The position numbers and the translations under genes are program-made. DNA of 64,000 bases from Bacillota bacterium (GTDB lineage Bacteria > Bacillota > Clostridia > Oscillospirales > Ruminococcaceae): contig JAEWWT010000027.1 of NCBI GenBank assembly GCA_023396225.1, positions 145,137-209,136 on the forward strand, in the 5' to 3' direction. Under the pieces are notes generated by a model. That model ran no database searches and was not told the DNA's origin. It was given only the letters and a program-made list of their open reading frames with translations. Positions 17,139 through 24,208 of this stretch are shown here, in pieces (within the stretch, counting starts at the first letter, position 1; each line of letters starts with the position of its first letter).

Positions 17139-18848
17139 ATGAACATGAAAAAAACACTTGCTGCTCTTTCAGCAGCAGCAGTAGCAGTATCTGCAATGGC
17201 TACAACAGTATCCGCTGAAACTGGATCATTTACATATGATCTTGTTAGAGAAACAAAAACTATTGAAGACGGTACAGCAACAATAACAACAGTAGCTTCA
17301 GGTCTTAACCTCACAGGTGCAACAAGTCTTAATGTTACAATGAACAATTCAGATGTTAACAAGTTTAAGGCTGGTGAAACAGTTTACACAATTACTGTTA
17401 CACAGAATGGTACAAGCCAGGTTTGGACAAAGGAAATCAGCAGCAAGAGCGATGCAGCTAACTACTCAACATGGATTTCAGTAACAGGCGACACAGCTGT
17501 AGTTACAATCCCATGTGCAGCTGGCGCTACAACAGGCGGTATCGATACAGCAGTATTTGATACAAATGTAAGAGTTCAGATCGTTGCTGCTACTAAGCAC
17601 GATGTTAAGGATGATTCACAGAAGAAATTTAACGCTGCTATCACTGCTGGCACAATCAGCACACAGTTCGAAGCTGTTTCAGCTGCTAACACTGCTGAAC
17701 TTGCTTTGATTGATGCTGACATTGCTACAGTAAATGCAATGGTACTTGGCGCAGATGTAACTGGTACAACACTTACAGCTACTGGTGCTCCTTCAACAGC
17801 TGGTATGACAGCTCTTACAGCTGATCAGAAGGCTTCATTAACTGCAGCTCTTACAGTTCTTAAGAATGCAATCCAGGTTAATGTTGCTCCACAGATTGCT
17901 TCAACAAACGCTGGCGAAAAGGTACACCTCTTCCCAATGATGACAACTGTTAACGGTATTGCTAGACCAGTTGTTTCAACAGGCCTCGTTTCAAACAATG
18001 CTGATGGAAAGAATGTTGCTAATGATTCATATGATCTCATTTCAAGCACATCTTCAACATCTACACAGTTTGATCTTATTGATTACCTCGAGCTCAACAA
18101 TGGCGATCTTAACGACAAGATTGGCAAGGTTGGATATAAGAATGTTCTTCCAGTTCTTAACGATGTTATTGCTAACTACGAAGATGTTACATTCACATTC
18201 ACAACATCTGCTCTCTATGTAAACGTAGATTCAAGAGATAACAATACTGTTTCATACCTCAAGAAGGATGATGACAAGGCATTCGGTGAAGGCTTCTCAG
18301 AGAAGAAGGATGATTACTGGTACAACCCATCATTCGGTCAGCACCTCTATGGTAAGGACTACTATGATGCTGAAGGCACAAACTATGTTGGAACAAACAA
18401 CAATTGGGCATTCAACCTCTTCACAGGCGGTCTCACAATCAATAACAAGTACACAATGTCACTCAACGATACTCAGGTATTTGATTGGGGCGAAAATACA
18501 CTTTCATTTGATTGGGAATCAGTAACAGACGGTAAGGTAACTAATGCTACACAGCTTCTTGAATACATGAACCTCTACACATCAACACCTTGGTTCTGGG
18601 ATACAATGACTGTAGCTTTCAACGATGCTAATGCTGAAGATGCTGAATCAGGCGAAGGCGTAGAAGGCGAAGAAGAAGTTGTTGAAGAAGAAACAACAGC
18701 TGAAGAAGAAGTTCCAGCTGAAGAAGAAGCTCCAGTTGTTGACGATGCTACAGCTGAAAACCCAGCAACAGGAAACGCTTCAGTAGCACTCGCAGTTATC
18801 CCTGTAGCTCTCGCAGCAGCAGCAATCGTTGCTAAGAAGAGAGGCTAA
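17139..18848 (+). CDS. Secreted cell-wall-anchored surface protein 2 (paralogue of 11399)
   Basis: A 569-residue paralogue of the 11399 product, collinear throughout: same signal peptide, same TYDLVRETKTIEDGTATITT opening, near-identical blocks such as NPSFGQHLYGKDYYDAEG and STPWFWDTMTVAF. The acidic stalk is longer (EEEVVEEETTAEEEVPAEEE). It ends in ENPATGN, a hydrophobic helix and KKRG, so wall anchoring is likely. Divergence concentrates in the middle (about residues 190-320). Upstream sequence differs, so the two copies may be expressed under different conditions. Confidence 0.85.
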   Translation: MNMKKTLAALSAAAVAVSAMATTVSAETGSFTYDLVRETKTIEDGTATITTVASGLNLTGATSLNVTMNNSDVNKFKAGETVYTITVTQNGTSQVWTKEISSKSDAANYSTWISVTGDTAVVTIPCAAGATTGGIDTAVFDTNVRVQIVAATKHDVKDDSQKKFNAAITAGTISTQFEAVSAANTAELALIDADIATVNAMVLGADVTGTTLTATGAPSTAGMTALTADQKASLTAALTVLKNAIQVNVAPQIASTNAGEKVHLFPMMTTVNGIARPVVSTGLVSNNADGKNVANDSYDLISSTSSTSTQFDLIDYLELNNGDLNDKIGKVGYKNVLPVLNDVIANYEDVTFTFTTSALYVNVDSRDNNTVSYLKKDDDKAFGEGFSEKKDDYWYNPSFGQHLYGKDYYDAEGTNYVGTNNNWAFNLFTGGLTINNKYTMSLNDTQVFDWGENTLSFDWESVTDGKVTNATQLLEYMNLYTSTPWFWDTMTVAFNDANAEDAESGEGVEGEEEVVEEETTAEEEVPAEEEAPVVDDATAENPATGNASVALAVIPVALAAAAIVAKKRG

Positions 18849-18918
18849 TTCTAGCTGACTACTGTTAACGCAGTTTCATGAATGACTAACAAATCGGTTT
18901 CTAACATCTTATAAAGAA

Positions 18919-18953
18919 GAGCCGCCCGGATGCAGAACGGGCGGCTCTTTTTA
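18919..18953 (+). terminator. Terminator after surface protein 2
   Basis: GAGCCGCCCG and CGGGCGGCTC arms around GATGCAGAA, then TTTTT. It has the same loop as the 13166 terminator, with compensated base pairs. Confidence 0.95.
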
Positions 18954-19231
18954 TTATGTAATGAAAATTTCAAGTCTTAATACCTTTCTACATATACATA
19001 ATAACGCAGAAATGGCAATTTGTTTTTAAACAATACTACAAATAAAAACCAATTTGTAACCAAAATTTCACACAGTCAGTGAATTATTTTGAATTTTGTT
19101 TAAAATGTGCATTAGCAAGTGAAATATTTGTGCAAAATCTGTTATAATAATAGTTGTAGTGCAAAAATTAATGTGCTATAATAATCGCATAGTAAAAAAC
19201 TATAATATCATGTTTAATGGAGGAATTTATT
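18954..19231. other. AT-rich intergenic region with a possible extended -10 promoter
   Basis: Between the terminator and the small anchored-protein gene. TGTTATAAT at 19140-19148 is a good extended -10 sequence, but its -35 is weak. No reading frame of interest is present. Confidence 0.45.
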
Positions 19232-19507
19232 ATGAAACTTAAGAAAATTCTTGCTGCTCTTGCAGCTTCTGCAATGGCTCTCACAATGTTTGGTATGATG
19301 GCATCTGCTGAAGGTGTTGAAGGCGAAGAAGAAATCGTTGATGAAACAACTGCTGAAGACGAAACTCCTGCTGAAGATGAGGCAGAAGTAGCTCCTGCTG
19401 AAGATGAAGCTGCTGCAAACCCATCAACAGGTAATGCTTCAGTTGCACTTGCTGTTATCCCTGTAGCTCTTGCTGCAGCAGCAATCGTTGCTAAGAAGGC
19501 TAAGTAA
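19232..19507 (+). CDS. Mini surface protein: signal peptide, acidic stalk and NPSTG anchor only
   Basis: A 91-residue protein made only of an export signal (MKLKKILAALAASAMALTMF...ASA), an acidic stalk (EGVEGEEEIVDETTAEDE...) and a C-terminal anchor (NPSTGN, hydrophobic helix, KKAK). There is no ectodomain. The last 74 coding bases before the terminal codons (19425-19498) are identical to 13020-13093 in surface protein 1, closer than to the neighbouring surface protein 2. It looks like a deletion derivative or a gene-conversion product. It has its own GGAGG site and terminator, so it is probably expressed. Confidence 0.75.
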   Translation: MKLKKILAALAASAMALTMFGMMASAEGVEGEEEIVDETTAEDETPAEDEAEVAPAEDEAAANPSTGNASVALAVIPVALAAAAIVAKKAK

Positions 19508-19526
19508 TTTTAAAAATTACGAATTT

Positions 19527-19564
19527 AATAAGCCCACCTAAAATAAGGCGGGCTTATTTTTTAC
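19527..19564 (+). terminator. Terminator after the mini surface protein
   Basis: AATAAGCCCACCT and AGGCGGGCTTATT arms with one mismatch, then TTTT. Confidence 0.9.
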
Positions 19565-19824
19565 ATAATTAGCTTTGTTTAAAATATGATAAACGGTTCC
19601 ATGCATATATTATATTGTATCATTTAATTACTTATCTGAAGCAATGCGGTTATAGTTAATTTTTTACATTTTAATTATATATACAACATATTAAGTATAA
19701 CTAAATTAGTTTGTTAGTTATAATTTTTACAATAAAACCACAAGATGGTATGACTTTGGATGATAATTATATATTATGCTAAAAAAGTTATAAATTACAT
19801 GATAATAATTATTGAAATTTAAGA

Positions 19825-19853
19825 TTGTATTAGTTGAAATTGAGTGATATAAT
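19825..19853 (+). promoter_or_regulatory. Promoter of the second mini secreted protein
   Basis: TTGTAT (19825-19830) and TATAAT (19848-19853), 17 bp apart. The 5' leader is about 130 nt. The rest of the 19565-19990 gap is AT-rich with no other feature seen. Confidence 0.65.
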
Positions 19854-19990
19854 GATTGAAGATTGGTGAGAGGTAGATAAAATCAATGCGCCTTCTTATC
19901 AACTTAAAATAAGATGATAATGGTTTGCGAATAGCTGACTATTACATAAATAGAGATATTAATTTTAAATTAAAACGGAGGACAATTACT

Positions 19991-20281
19991 ATGAAACTCA
20001 AGAAGATTATCGCAGCAGTTGCTGCACTCACTATGGCTGTATCAATGATGGCTGTATCTGCATCTGCAGATGACACAACAACAGCTGCTGCTGAAGAAAC
20101 AACAGTTGCTGAAGAAGCTGCTGAAGAAGAAGTTGCTGCTGATGAAGAAGCTGCTCCTGCTGAAGAAGCTACAGATGCTGCTACAACAGAAGCTCCTGCT
20201 ACAGGCAACACAGTTGCAGTAGTAGTTGCTGCTATGGCTGTTGCTGGTGCTGCAGTTGTTGCAACAAGAAAGAGAAAGTAA
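19991..20281 (+). CDS. Mini secreted protein with Ala/Glu stalk and APATG anchor
   Basis: A 96-residue protein: signal peptide (MKLKKIIAAVAALTMAVSMM...ASA), a low-complexity Ala/Glu/Thr stalk, then EAPATGN, a hydrophobic helix and the basic end RKRK. Its layout matches the 91-residue neighbour, but the anchor sequence is different, so it is not a simple copy. No globular domain exists. It has an optimal CGGAGGAC site and a terminator. Function unknown; wall spacer, decoy or lipid-facing peptide are all guesses. Confidence 0.75.
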   Translation: MKLKKIIAAVAALTMAVSMMAVSASADDTTTAAAEETTVAEEAAEEEVAADEEAAPAEEATDAATTEAPATGNTVAVVVAAMAVAGAAVVATRKRK

Positions 20282-20303
20282 TTATTACTTTTAAAAGCTG
20301 AAG

Positions 20304-20334
20304 GAAGTCCGTCATTTATGGCGGACTTTTTTTG
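20304..20334 (+). terminator. Terminator after the second mini secreted protein
   Basis: AAGTCCGTC-type stem closing on GGCGGACTT, then a seven-T tract. Confidence 0.9.
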
Positions 20335-20490
20335 TGCATTTTGAAATAATGATTGACAGTTTATAAAGTATCTATTTCTTGTATTAAATATGTTAAATCA
20401 AATTTTAATAATTTCTCAAAAAATCTATTATTTATGTATACATGTATGTTGTAAAATATAATAAAGAAAACTATGGAAAGAGGGCTGCGT

Positions 20491-22101
20491 ATGAAGCAAA
20501 GAATACATATTAATCAAGTAGGATATATTTGCTACAAGCGAAAAACAGCAGCTTATGTCGGAAATCTGAATTCTTTTGCAGTAATTAATGCAAAAACGCA
20601 GAGGGTGCTGTGTTCTGGAACTCTTTCCAAGCCTGTTCTTGATAAAGCTTCCGGAGATATGGTCAGAATAGCTGATTTCTCTTCATTCAATATGTCCGGA
20701 AAGTATTATATAAAAATTGGCATTAAGAAATCATTTGTTTTTGAAATTTCTGAAAAGCCATATGTTAATGTGAAAAATTTACTTATCAAAGGTTTGTATT
20801 ATAATCGCTGCGGATGTGCATTAAACAACAAAAATGAAGAATATCCTGCAAATATGTGCCACTGTGATGTTATACCGTTGCTTAATTCAACTTTACATAA
20901 AATTGATGTTTCAGGTGGTTGGCATGATTCAGGAAACTATGGCAGATATGTTCCGCCTGCTTGCCTTGCACTTGGATATCTCTTAAATGCTTTTAGACTT
21001 TTTCCTGAAAGTTTTGGGGATTCGGCAGGGATTGTTTCGGAAACTACTGACTTGCCTGATGTTCTTGCAGAGGCAAAGGTTGAACTTGACTGGCTTTTGA
21101 AAATGCAGGCTAAGGACGGTGGAGTTTATCACAAGGTTGCGCCGCTCAATGCATTTGAATTTACTTCTCCTAATGAAGATAAAAGTCAGCATTATGTATT
21201 CCCTAAGTCACATCATGCAACGGCAGACTTCACGGCATGTACTGCTCTTGCGGCATCTGTTTTCAAGAATTATGATAATGGATATGCTGAAAAGCTGAAA
21301 AGCGCTGCTGTGAACTCGTGGATATGGCTGATGAACAATCCGACATTTGTGAAGTTTGAAAATCCTCCGTCAACTCATGTAAATACTGCTGGCGACTTTG
21401 TTGATGATGATATTAGGGACGACATGCTTTGGGCAAGTTGTGAGCTTTATGGTATGACTGGTGATGATTTCTTTGTTGAAAAAATACTGGAGCTTTACAA
21501 GCAGGTTAATCTTACAGGCTTTTCAAACTGTCATATTGGTGGGTTCGCATCACTTGCATATTTGCATTGTAACCGTGAAAGAAATGCAAAGGTTATGTCT
21601 GCAATAAATACAAGCTTCCGTGTTGCCGCAGATAATATAGACTCGCTTGCAAAATCAAATCCGTACTTTATTTCAAAGGGATATACTGATTATGTTCTTG
21701 GCAGCAACCTTAAATCAATGAGGGACTGCATTGTTCTTATCATTGCAAACCGACTTCTCGGAAACGATGACTATATTGATACAGTTGTTGAACAGTTTAA
21801 TTACATATTGGGAAAGAATTGTATGGGTATGTGCTTTATTACAGGCATTGGCGCTAATTCAGTCGTGCATCCTCATCACAGACCGTCAATGACATCATAT
21901 CAGCATAAACCTGTTCCGGGACTGCTTGTTGGTGGACCTAATTCTGAAAGAAAAGACGAGTATGCAAAATGGAGCATTCCGCAGGATACTCCTCCTGCAA
22001 GATGTTATGAAGACTGTGATATGAGTTTTTCAACGAATGAGCCGGCTATATATAACAACGGTGCGGCTATATTTGTAGAAGCTTTTTTGGAAACATTGTA
22101 A
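20491..22101 (+). CDS. Cytosolic glycoside hydrolase family 9 protein
   Basis: A 536-residue two-domain protein: an N-terminal CelD-type Ig-like domain (IHINQVGYICYKRKTAAYVG, to about residue 100) and an (alpha/alpha)6 GH9 domain. The C-terminal acid/base Glu is present in STNEPAIYNNGAA and the His motif in HPHHRPSMTSYQ. The usual DAGD pair that holds the catalytic base reads DSGN (GGWHDSGNYGRYV), replacing the second Asp by Asn. There is no signal peptide, so it acts inside the cell, perhaps on imported oligosaccharides. The start at 20491 follows AGAGGG; an upstream ATG at 20473 is less well placed. Confidence 0.88.
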   Translation: MKQRIHINQVGYICYKRKTAAYVGNLNSFAVINAKTQRVLCSGTLSKPVLDKASGDMVRIADFSSFNMSGKYYIKIGIKKSFVFEISEKPYVNVKNLLIKGLYYNRCGCALNNKNEEYPANMCHCDVIPLLNSTLHKIDVSGGWHDSGNYGRYVPPACLALGYLLNAFRLFPESFGDSAGIVSETTDLPDVLAEAKVELDWLLKMQAKDGGVYHKVAPLNAFEFTSPNEDKSQHYVFPKSHHATADFTACTALAASVFKNYDNGYAEKLKSAAVNSWIWLMNNPTFVKFENPPSTHVNTAGDFVDDDIRDDMLWASCELYGMTGDDFFVEKILELYKQVNLTGFSNCHIGGFASLAYLHCNRERNAKVMSAINTSFRVAADNIDSLAKSNPYFISKGYTDYVLGSNLKSMRDCIVLIIANRLLGNDDYIDTVVEQFNYILGKNCMGMCFITGIGANSVVHPHHRPSMTSYQHKPVPGLLVGGPNSERKDEYAKWSIPQDTPPARCYEDCDMSFSTNEPAIYNNGAAIFVEAFLETL

Positions 22102-22120
22102 AATTAATAATTCAGCATTT

Positions 22121-22158
22121 TGCGTCGGTAATGTAATAAAACATTACCGACGCTTTAC
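22121..22158 (+). terminator. Terminator after the GH9 gene
   Basis: GCGTCGGTAATGT and ACATTACCGACGC form a perfect 13-bp stem with a 6-nt loop, followed by TTTAC. Confidence 0.75.
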
Positions 22159-22180
22159 GGTATATTTTCATACATTTTGG

Positions 22181-22209
22181 TTGACAATAAAAATAATGTG
22201 TATTATAAT
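22181..22209 (+). promoter_or_regulatory. Consensus promoter of the MNT-HEPN pair
   Basis: TTGACA (22181-22186) and TATAAT (22204-22209) with 17 bp between: a perfect sigma-A consensus. Starts upstream of about 22216 are therefore excluded for the next gene. Confidence 0.85.
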
Positions 22210-22249
22210 ATAAAAAAACAAATGTGTTTTAATGCGTCGGAAAGGGGAC

Positions 22250-22268
22250 ATGCTTCTAAAAGAGGCAT
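22250..22268 (+). promoter_or_regulatory. Hairpin between Shine-Dalgarno and start codon (MNT gene)
   Basis: ATGCTTCT and AGAGGCAT form an 8-bp stem (one G-T pair) with loop AAA. AAAGGGG ends at 22247 and the ATG is at 22279, so the linear spacing is 31 nt; removing the hairpin leaves 12 nt. The same arrangement occurs at 23485 and 51737. Confidence 0.6.
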
Positions 22269-22278
22269 AAATACTGCT

Positions 22279-22590
22279 ATGGAAAATAATCCTATAATCA
22301 GACAAATGGCAGATGATATTATTAAAATCTGCTCACCGTTTCAAATTTTTCTTGTTTCTAGCAAAACAGATAAAAAGGGTGAACTTACATCTTTCAAGCT
22401 GTGTATTATCGTTGCAGACAGTTATACACCTTCTGTTCTTGAAACGGACATTCTTGTAAATACTGATTGTCCTGTTCCTTGTGATATTCTGGTATACAAT
22501 GTCACTGAATGGAATGATATTGTTCAGGATGACTGCTCCTTTGCATATAAGGTAGATAATGCGGGGGTACTTATTTATGAGCAGAGCTAA
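22279..22590 (+). CDS. Degenerate MNT-type nucleotidyltransferase-like protein
   Basis: A 103-residue protein whose position and fold pattern (helix, then FQIFLVSS ... FKLCIIVADS ... CDILVYNVTEWNDIV) match the small MNT domain that pairs with HEPN proteins. The catalytic GSxxxG and DxD motifs are not recognisable: VSSKTDKKGELTSFKLCII stands where they should be. It overlaps the HEPN gene by 14 nt, as in other MNT-HEPN pairs. If real, it is an inactive or repurposed antitoxin-like partner. The ATG at 22279 is the first usable start after the promoter. Confidence 0.55.
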   Translation: MENNPIIRQMADDIIKICSPFQIFLVSSKTDKKGELTSFKLCIIVADSYTPSVLETDILVNTDCPVPCDILVYNVTEWNDIVQDDCSFAYKVDNAGVLIYEQS

Positions 22591-23014
22591 TCATAACACC
22601 GACAGTAAAAGATATTATGACTGGATATTCCATGCGTATCAAGACAGGCTTGCTGCGCAGGTACTTATGGACGATGAAAGGTTGTACAGCGTTGCAGCTT
22701 TCCATTGTCAGCAATGCATAGAAAAAGGTCTGAAGGGCTTTCTGCTGTTTAAGAACAGGAAGCAATTCGACGGACATAACCTTACATGGCTTTGCAAACA
22801 GGCATCGCTTATGGATCAGAGCTTTACAAAGTGGATTACCAAGAGTGCACTTCTCAACAGGTACTACATTGAAACAAGATACCCTGCTGACATCCCGATG
22901 GATATTGACAAGGAAACCATTGATGATGTTATGGAAGCCACTACAGAAATGCTTGACTTTATCTGTGAGCTTATAAAGTTTGATATTAATAGTTATCATA
23001 AGAAAAAGAGATAA
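22577..23014 (+). CDS. HEPN-domain protein
   Basis: A 145-residue all-helical protein with the HEPN pattern: YDWIFHAYQDRLAAQVLM, AAFHCQQCIEKGLKGFLLF, HNLTWLCKQA, then NRYYIETRYPAD, which is the typical RYP turn of HEPN proteins associated with nucleotidyltransferases. Such pairs include toxin-antitoxin modules in which HEPN is an RNase, but the RX4-6H motif is not evident here. The start overlaps the end of the MNT-like gene, indicating translational coupling. Confidence 0.75.
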   Translation: MSRANHNTDSKRYYDWIFHAYQDRLAAQVLMDDERLYSVAAFHCQQCIEKGLKGFLLFKNRKQFDGHNLTWLCKQASLMDQSFTKWITKSALLNRYYIETRYPADIPMDIDKETIDDVMEATTEMLDFICELIKFDINSYHKKKR

Positions 23015-23032
23015 TATTATTATGTAAAGACA

Positions 23033-23065
23033 AAAGGCACTTGCATTATGCTTGTGCCTTCTTAA
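23033..23065. terminator. Terminator hairpin between convergent genes
   Basis: AAAGGCAC and GTGCCTT arms with a 13-nt loop, followed by T-rich sequence on the plus strand and TTTTG on the minus strand. Confidence 0.7.
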
Positions 23066-23072
23066 TTTATAT

Positions 23073-23474
23073 TTAAGCATGTACTGTTCTGGGTCTGAAC
23101 AATTTGCCGAGAAATCTGCATAGAAACACAGCTGGTATTGTAATGAAGTACCATGCCATAGAAAACATAAGACATACCTGCCCAAATAGATTCATATATA
23201 AGTCTGAATAGTCCCATACGTTCCAGCCAAGCCATAGGTTTACTATACAGCCTGTGACAAATTCAAGAGCTGTTATTGTAAATGCACCGAAAAGGCACTT
23301 GCGGAAAATAGATGTGTCCGGATGGGTTGTGAAATGTCTGTACATTATTAAGAGGCACAAACCGCCGAGTATTGCCATTGACCAGTGGGTATATCCTCTG
23401 TAAATTATCTCTATAATAGAATAGAGAAATGCTCCAATTAAAAAAACTAAAGAGTGTTCTTTGAACTTTATCAT
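23073..23474 (-). CDS. CmpB-like putative ABC transporter permease family protein
   Basis: A 133-residue protein with four hydrophobic helices: SLVFLIGAFLYSIIEIIYRG, HWSMAILGGLCLLIMY, CLFGAFTITALEFVTGCIVN and MFSMAWYFITIPAVFLC. It matches the 'putative ABC-transporter type IV' (CmpB) membrane family, whose role is uncertain. The ATG at 23474 is 11 nt from GGAGG once an intervening hairpin is folded out; the ATG at 23486 sits inside that hairpin. Element copy C forms its leader. Confidence 0.7.
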   Translation of the reverse strand: MIKFKEHSLVFLIGAFLYSIIEIIYRGYTHWSMAILGGLCLLIMYRHFTTHPDTSIFRKCLFGAFTITALEFVTGCIVNLWLGWNVWDYSDLYMNLFGQVCLMFSMAWYFITIPAVFLCRFLGKLFRPRTVHA

Positions 23475-23588
23475 ATTTATGATCATGCTTCCATAGGAAG
23501 CATGCCTCCTCTTTTTGATGTTTTGTGTTTTTCAAACTGACGTTTGAAAAACACAAAACTCGTAGTTTGAAAGATTTATCTTTCAAAC
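23472..23588 (-). repeat. Structured leader element, copy C (upstream of CmpB-like gene)
   Basis: On the minus strand: hairpin 1 identical to the other copies; then a perfect 18-bp hairpin built from GTTTTGTG, TTTTTCAAAC and its complement around loop GTCA; then GAGGAGG, a short hairpin, and ATGATCATAAATATG ending in the gene start. Compared with copies A and B the inner arm TTTCGAAC becomes TTTCAAAC and its partner changes to match, a compensatory pair. Confidence 0.9.
23485..23503 (-). promoter_or_regulatory. Hairpin between Shine-Dalgarno and start codon (CmpB-like gene)
   Basis: ATGCTTCC and GGAAGCAT form a perfect 8-bp stem with loop TAT. GGAGG is at 23505-23509 and the start codon at 23474. 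Without the hairpin the spacing is 11 nt, with it 30 nt. Confidence 0.6.
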
Positions 23589-23722
23589 TTTTTTCCCGTT
23601 AAAATTGTAAGTTTTTAATATTATTTGAGAGGGTATATGTGATATACTTATGTATTTAATGACATAAGTTCAAATATTATCTATTACAGGAATGATATGC
23701 TATAAAAATATATTTTTAGCTC

Positions 23723-23776
23723 TTGACAAGGTAACGCAAATGATGTATAATATGTAAAGTATTTTTGCTTTACATA
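23723..23776 (+). promoter_or_regulatory. Consensus promoter with overlapping inverted repeat, ylxM-ffh
   Basis: TTGACA (23723) and TATAAT (23746-23751) with 17 bp between. Directly after the -10 there is a perfect 9-bp inverted repeat, TATGTAAAG (23751) and CTTTACATA (to 23776), spanning the expected start site. It may be an operator or a 5'-end hairpin. Confidence 0.75.
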
Positions 23777-23795
23777 TTATTTTGGAGGTGTCAGT

Positions 23796-24170
23796 GTGGA
23801 TATTGAAAAGGATCTGCAGATCTCTGTGCTTCTTGATTTTTATTCTGAAATGCTGACAGACAAGCAGAAGGATGTTATTGACTTGTATTACAATGAGGAC
23901 TTGTCACTTTCCGAGATTGCAGAGCATGAAAATATTACAAGGCAAGGCGTCCGTGACAGTATAAAGCGTGGGGAACAAACCTTGTTTGATATGGAGAATA
24001 AACTCCATATTGCTGAAAAAGCAAAGAAATTCTACAAGATTATTGAAGAAGTCGGGGAGTTTGCTGCCGGTATCAAGGAGGAAGGTTCGCTGTACGGAAA
24101 TCCAAAGGGAATCGTAAAGCGTGCCGAGTATCTTATGAAACTTGCAGAGGAAAACAAGGATCTTTTTTGA
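23796..24170 (+). CDS. ylxM: YlxM-like SRP-associated helix-turn-helix protein
   Basis: A 124-residue protein with a sigma-70 region 4-like helix-turn-helix (LTDKQKDVIDLYYNEDLSLS, AEHENITRQGVRDSIKRGE) and a C-terminal helical tail. It matches YlxM, a small protein encoded next to ffh in Firmicutes and reported to interact with the signal recognition particle. The start is GTG at 23796, after GGAGG. Ffh begins 38 nt downstream. Confidence 0.92.
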   Translation: MDIEKDLQISVLLDFYSEMLTDKQKDVIDLYYNEDLSLSEIAEHENITRQGVRDSIKRGEQTLFDMENKLHIAEKAKKFYKIIEEVGEFAAGIKEEGSLYGNPKGIVKRAEYLMKLAEENKDLF

Positions 24171-24208
24171 TAATGTGACGATATTAATTCATAAAAAGGG
24201 TGGTTGCT

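Noticed and set aside
13166..18953. Two near-identical GATGCAGAA-loop hairpins considered as a mobile repeat
   Set aside because: They are the terminators of two paralogous genes and are explained by gene duplication.
22571..23185. A 204-codon frame antisense to the HEPN gene
   Set aside because: It crosses the terminator between two convergent genes and has no recognisable domain.
23263..23586. A 107-codon minus-strand frame beginning MKDKSFKL
   Set aside because: It starts in repeat copy C and then overlaps the CmpB-like gene in a different frame. It exists only because the stop found in the other copies is changed.
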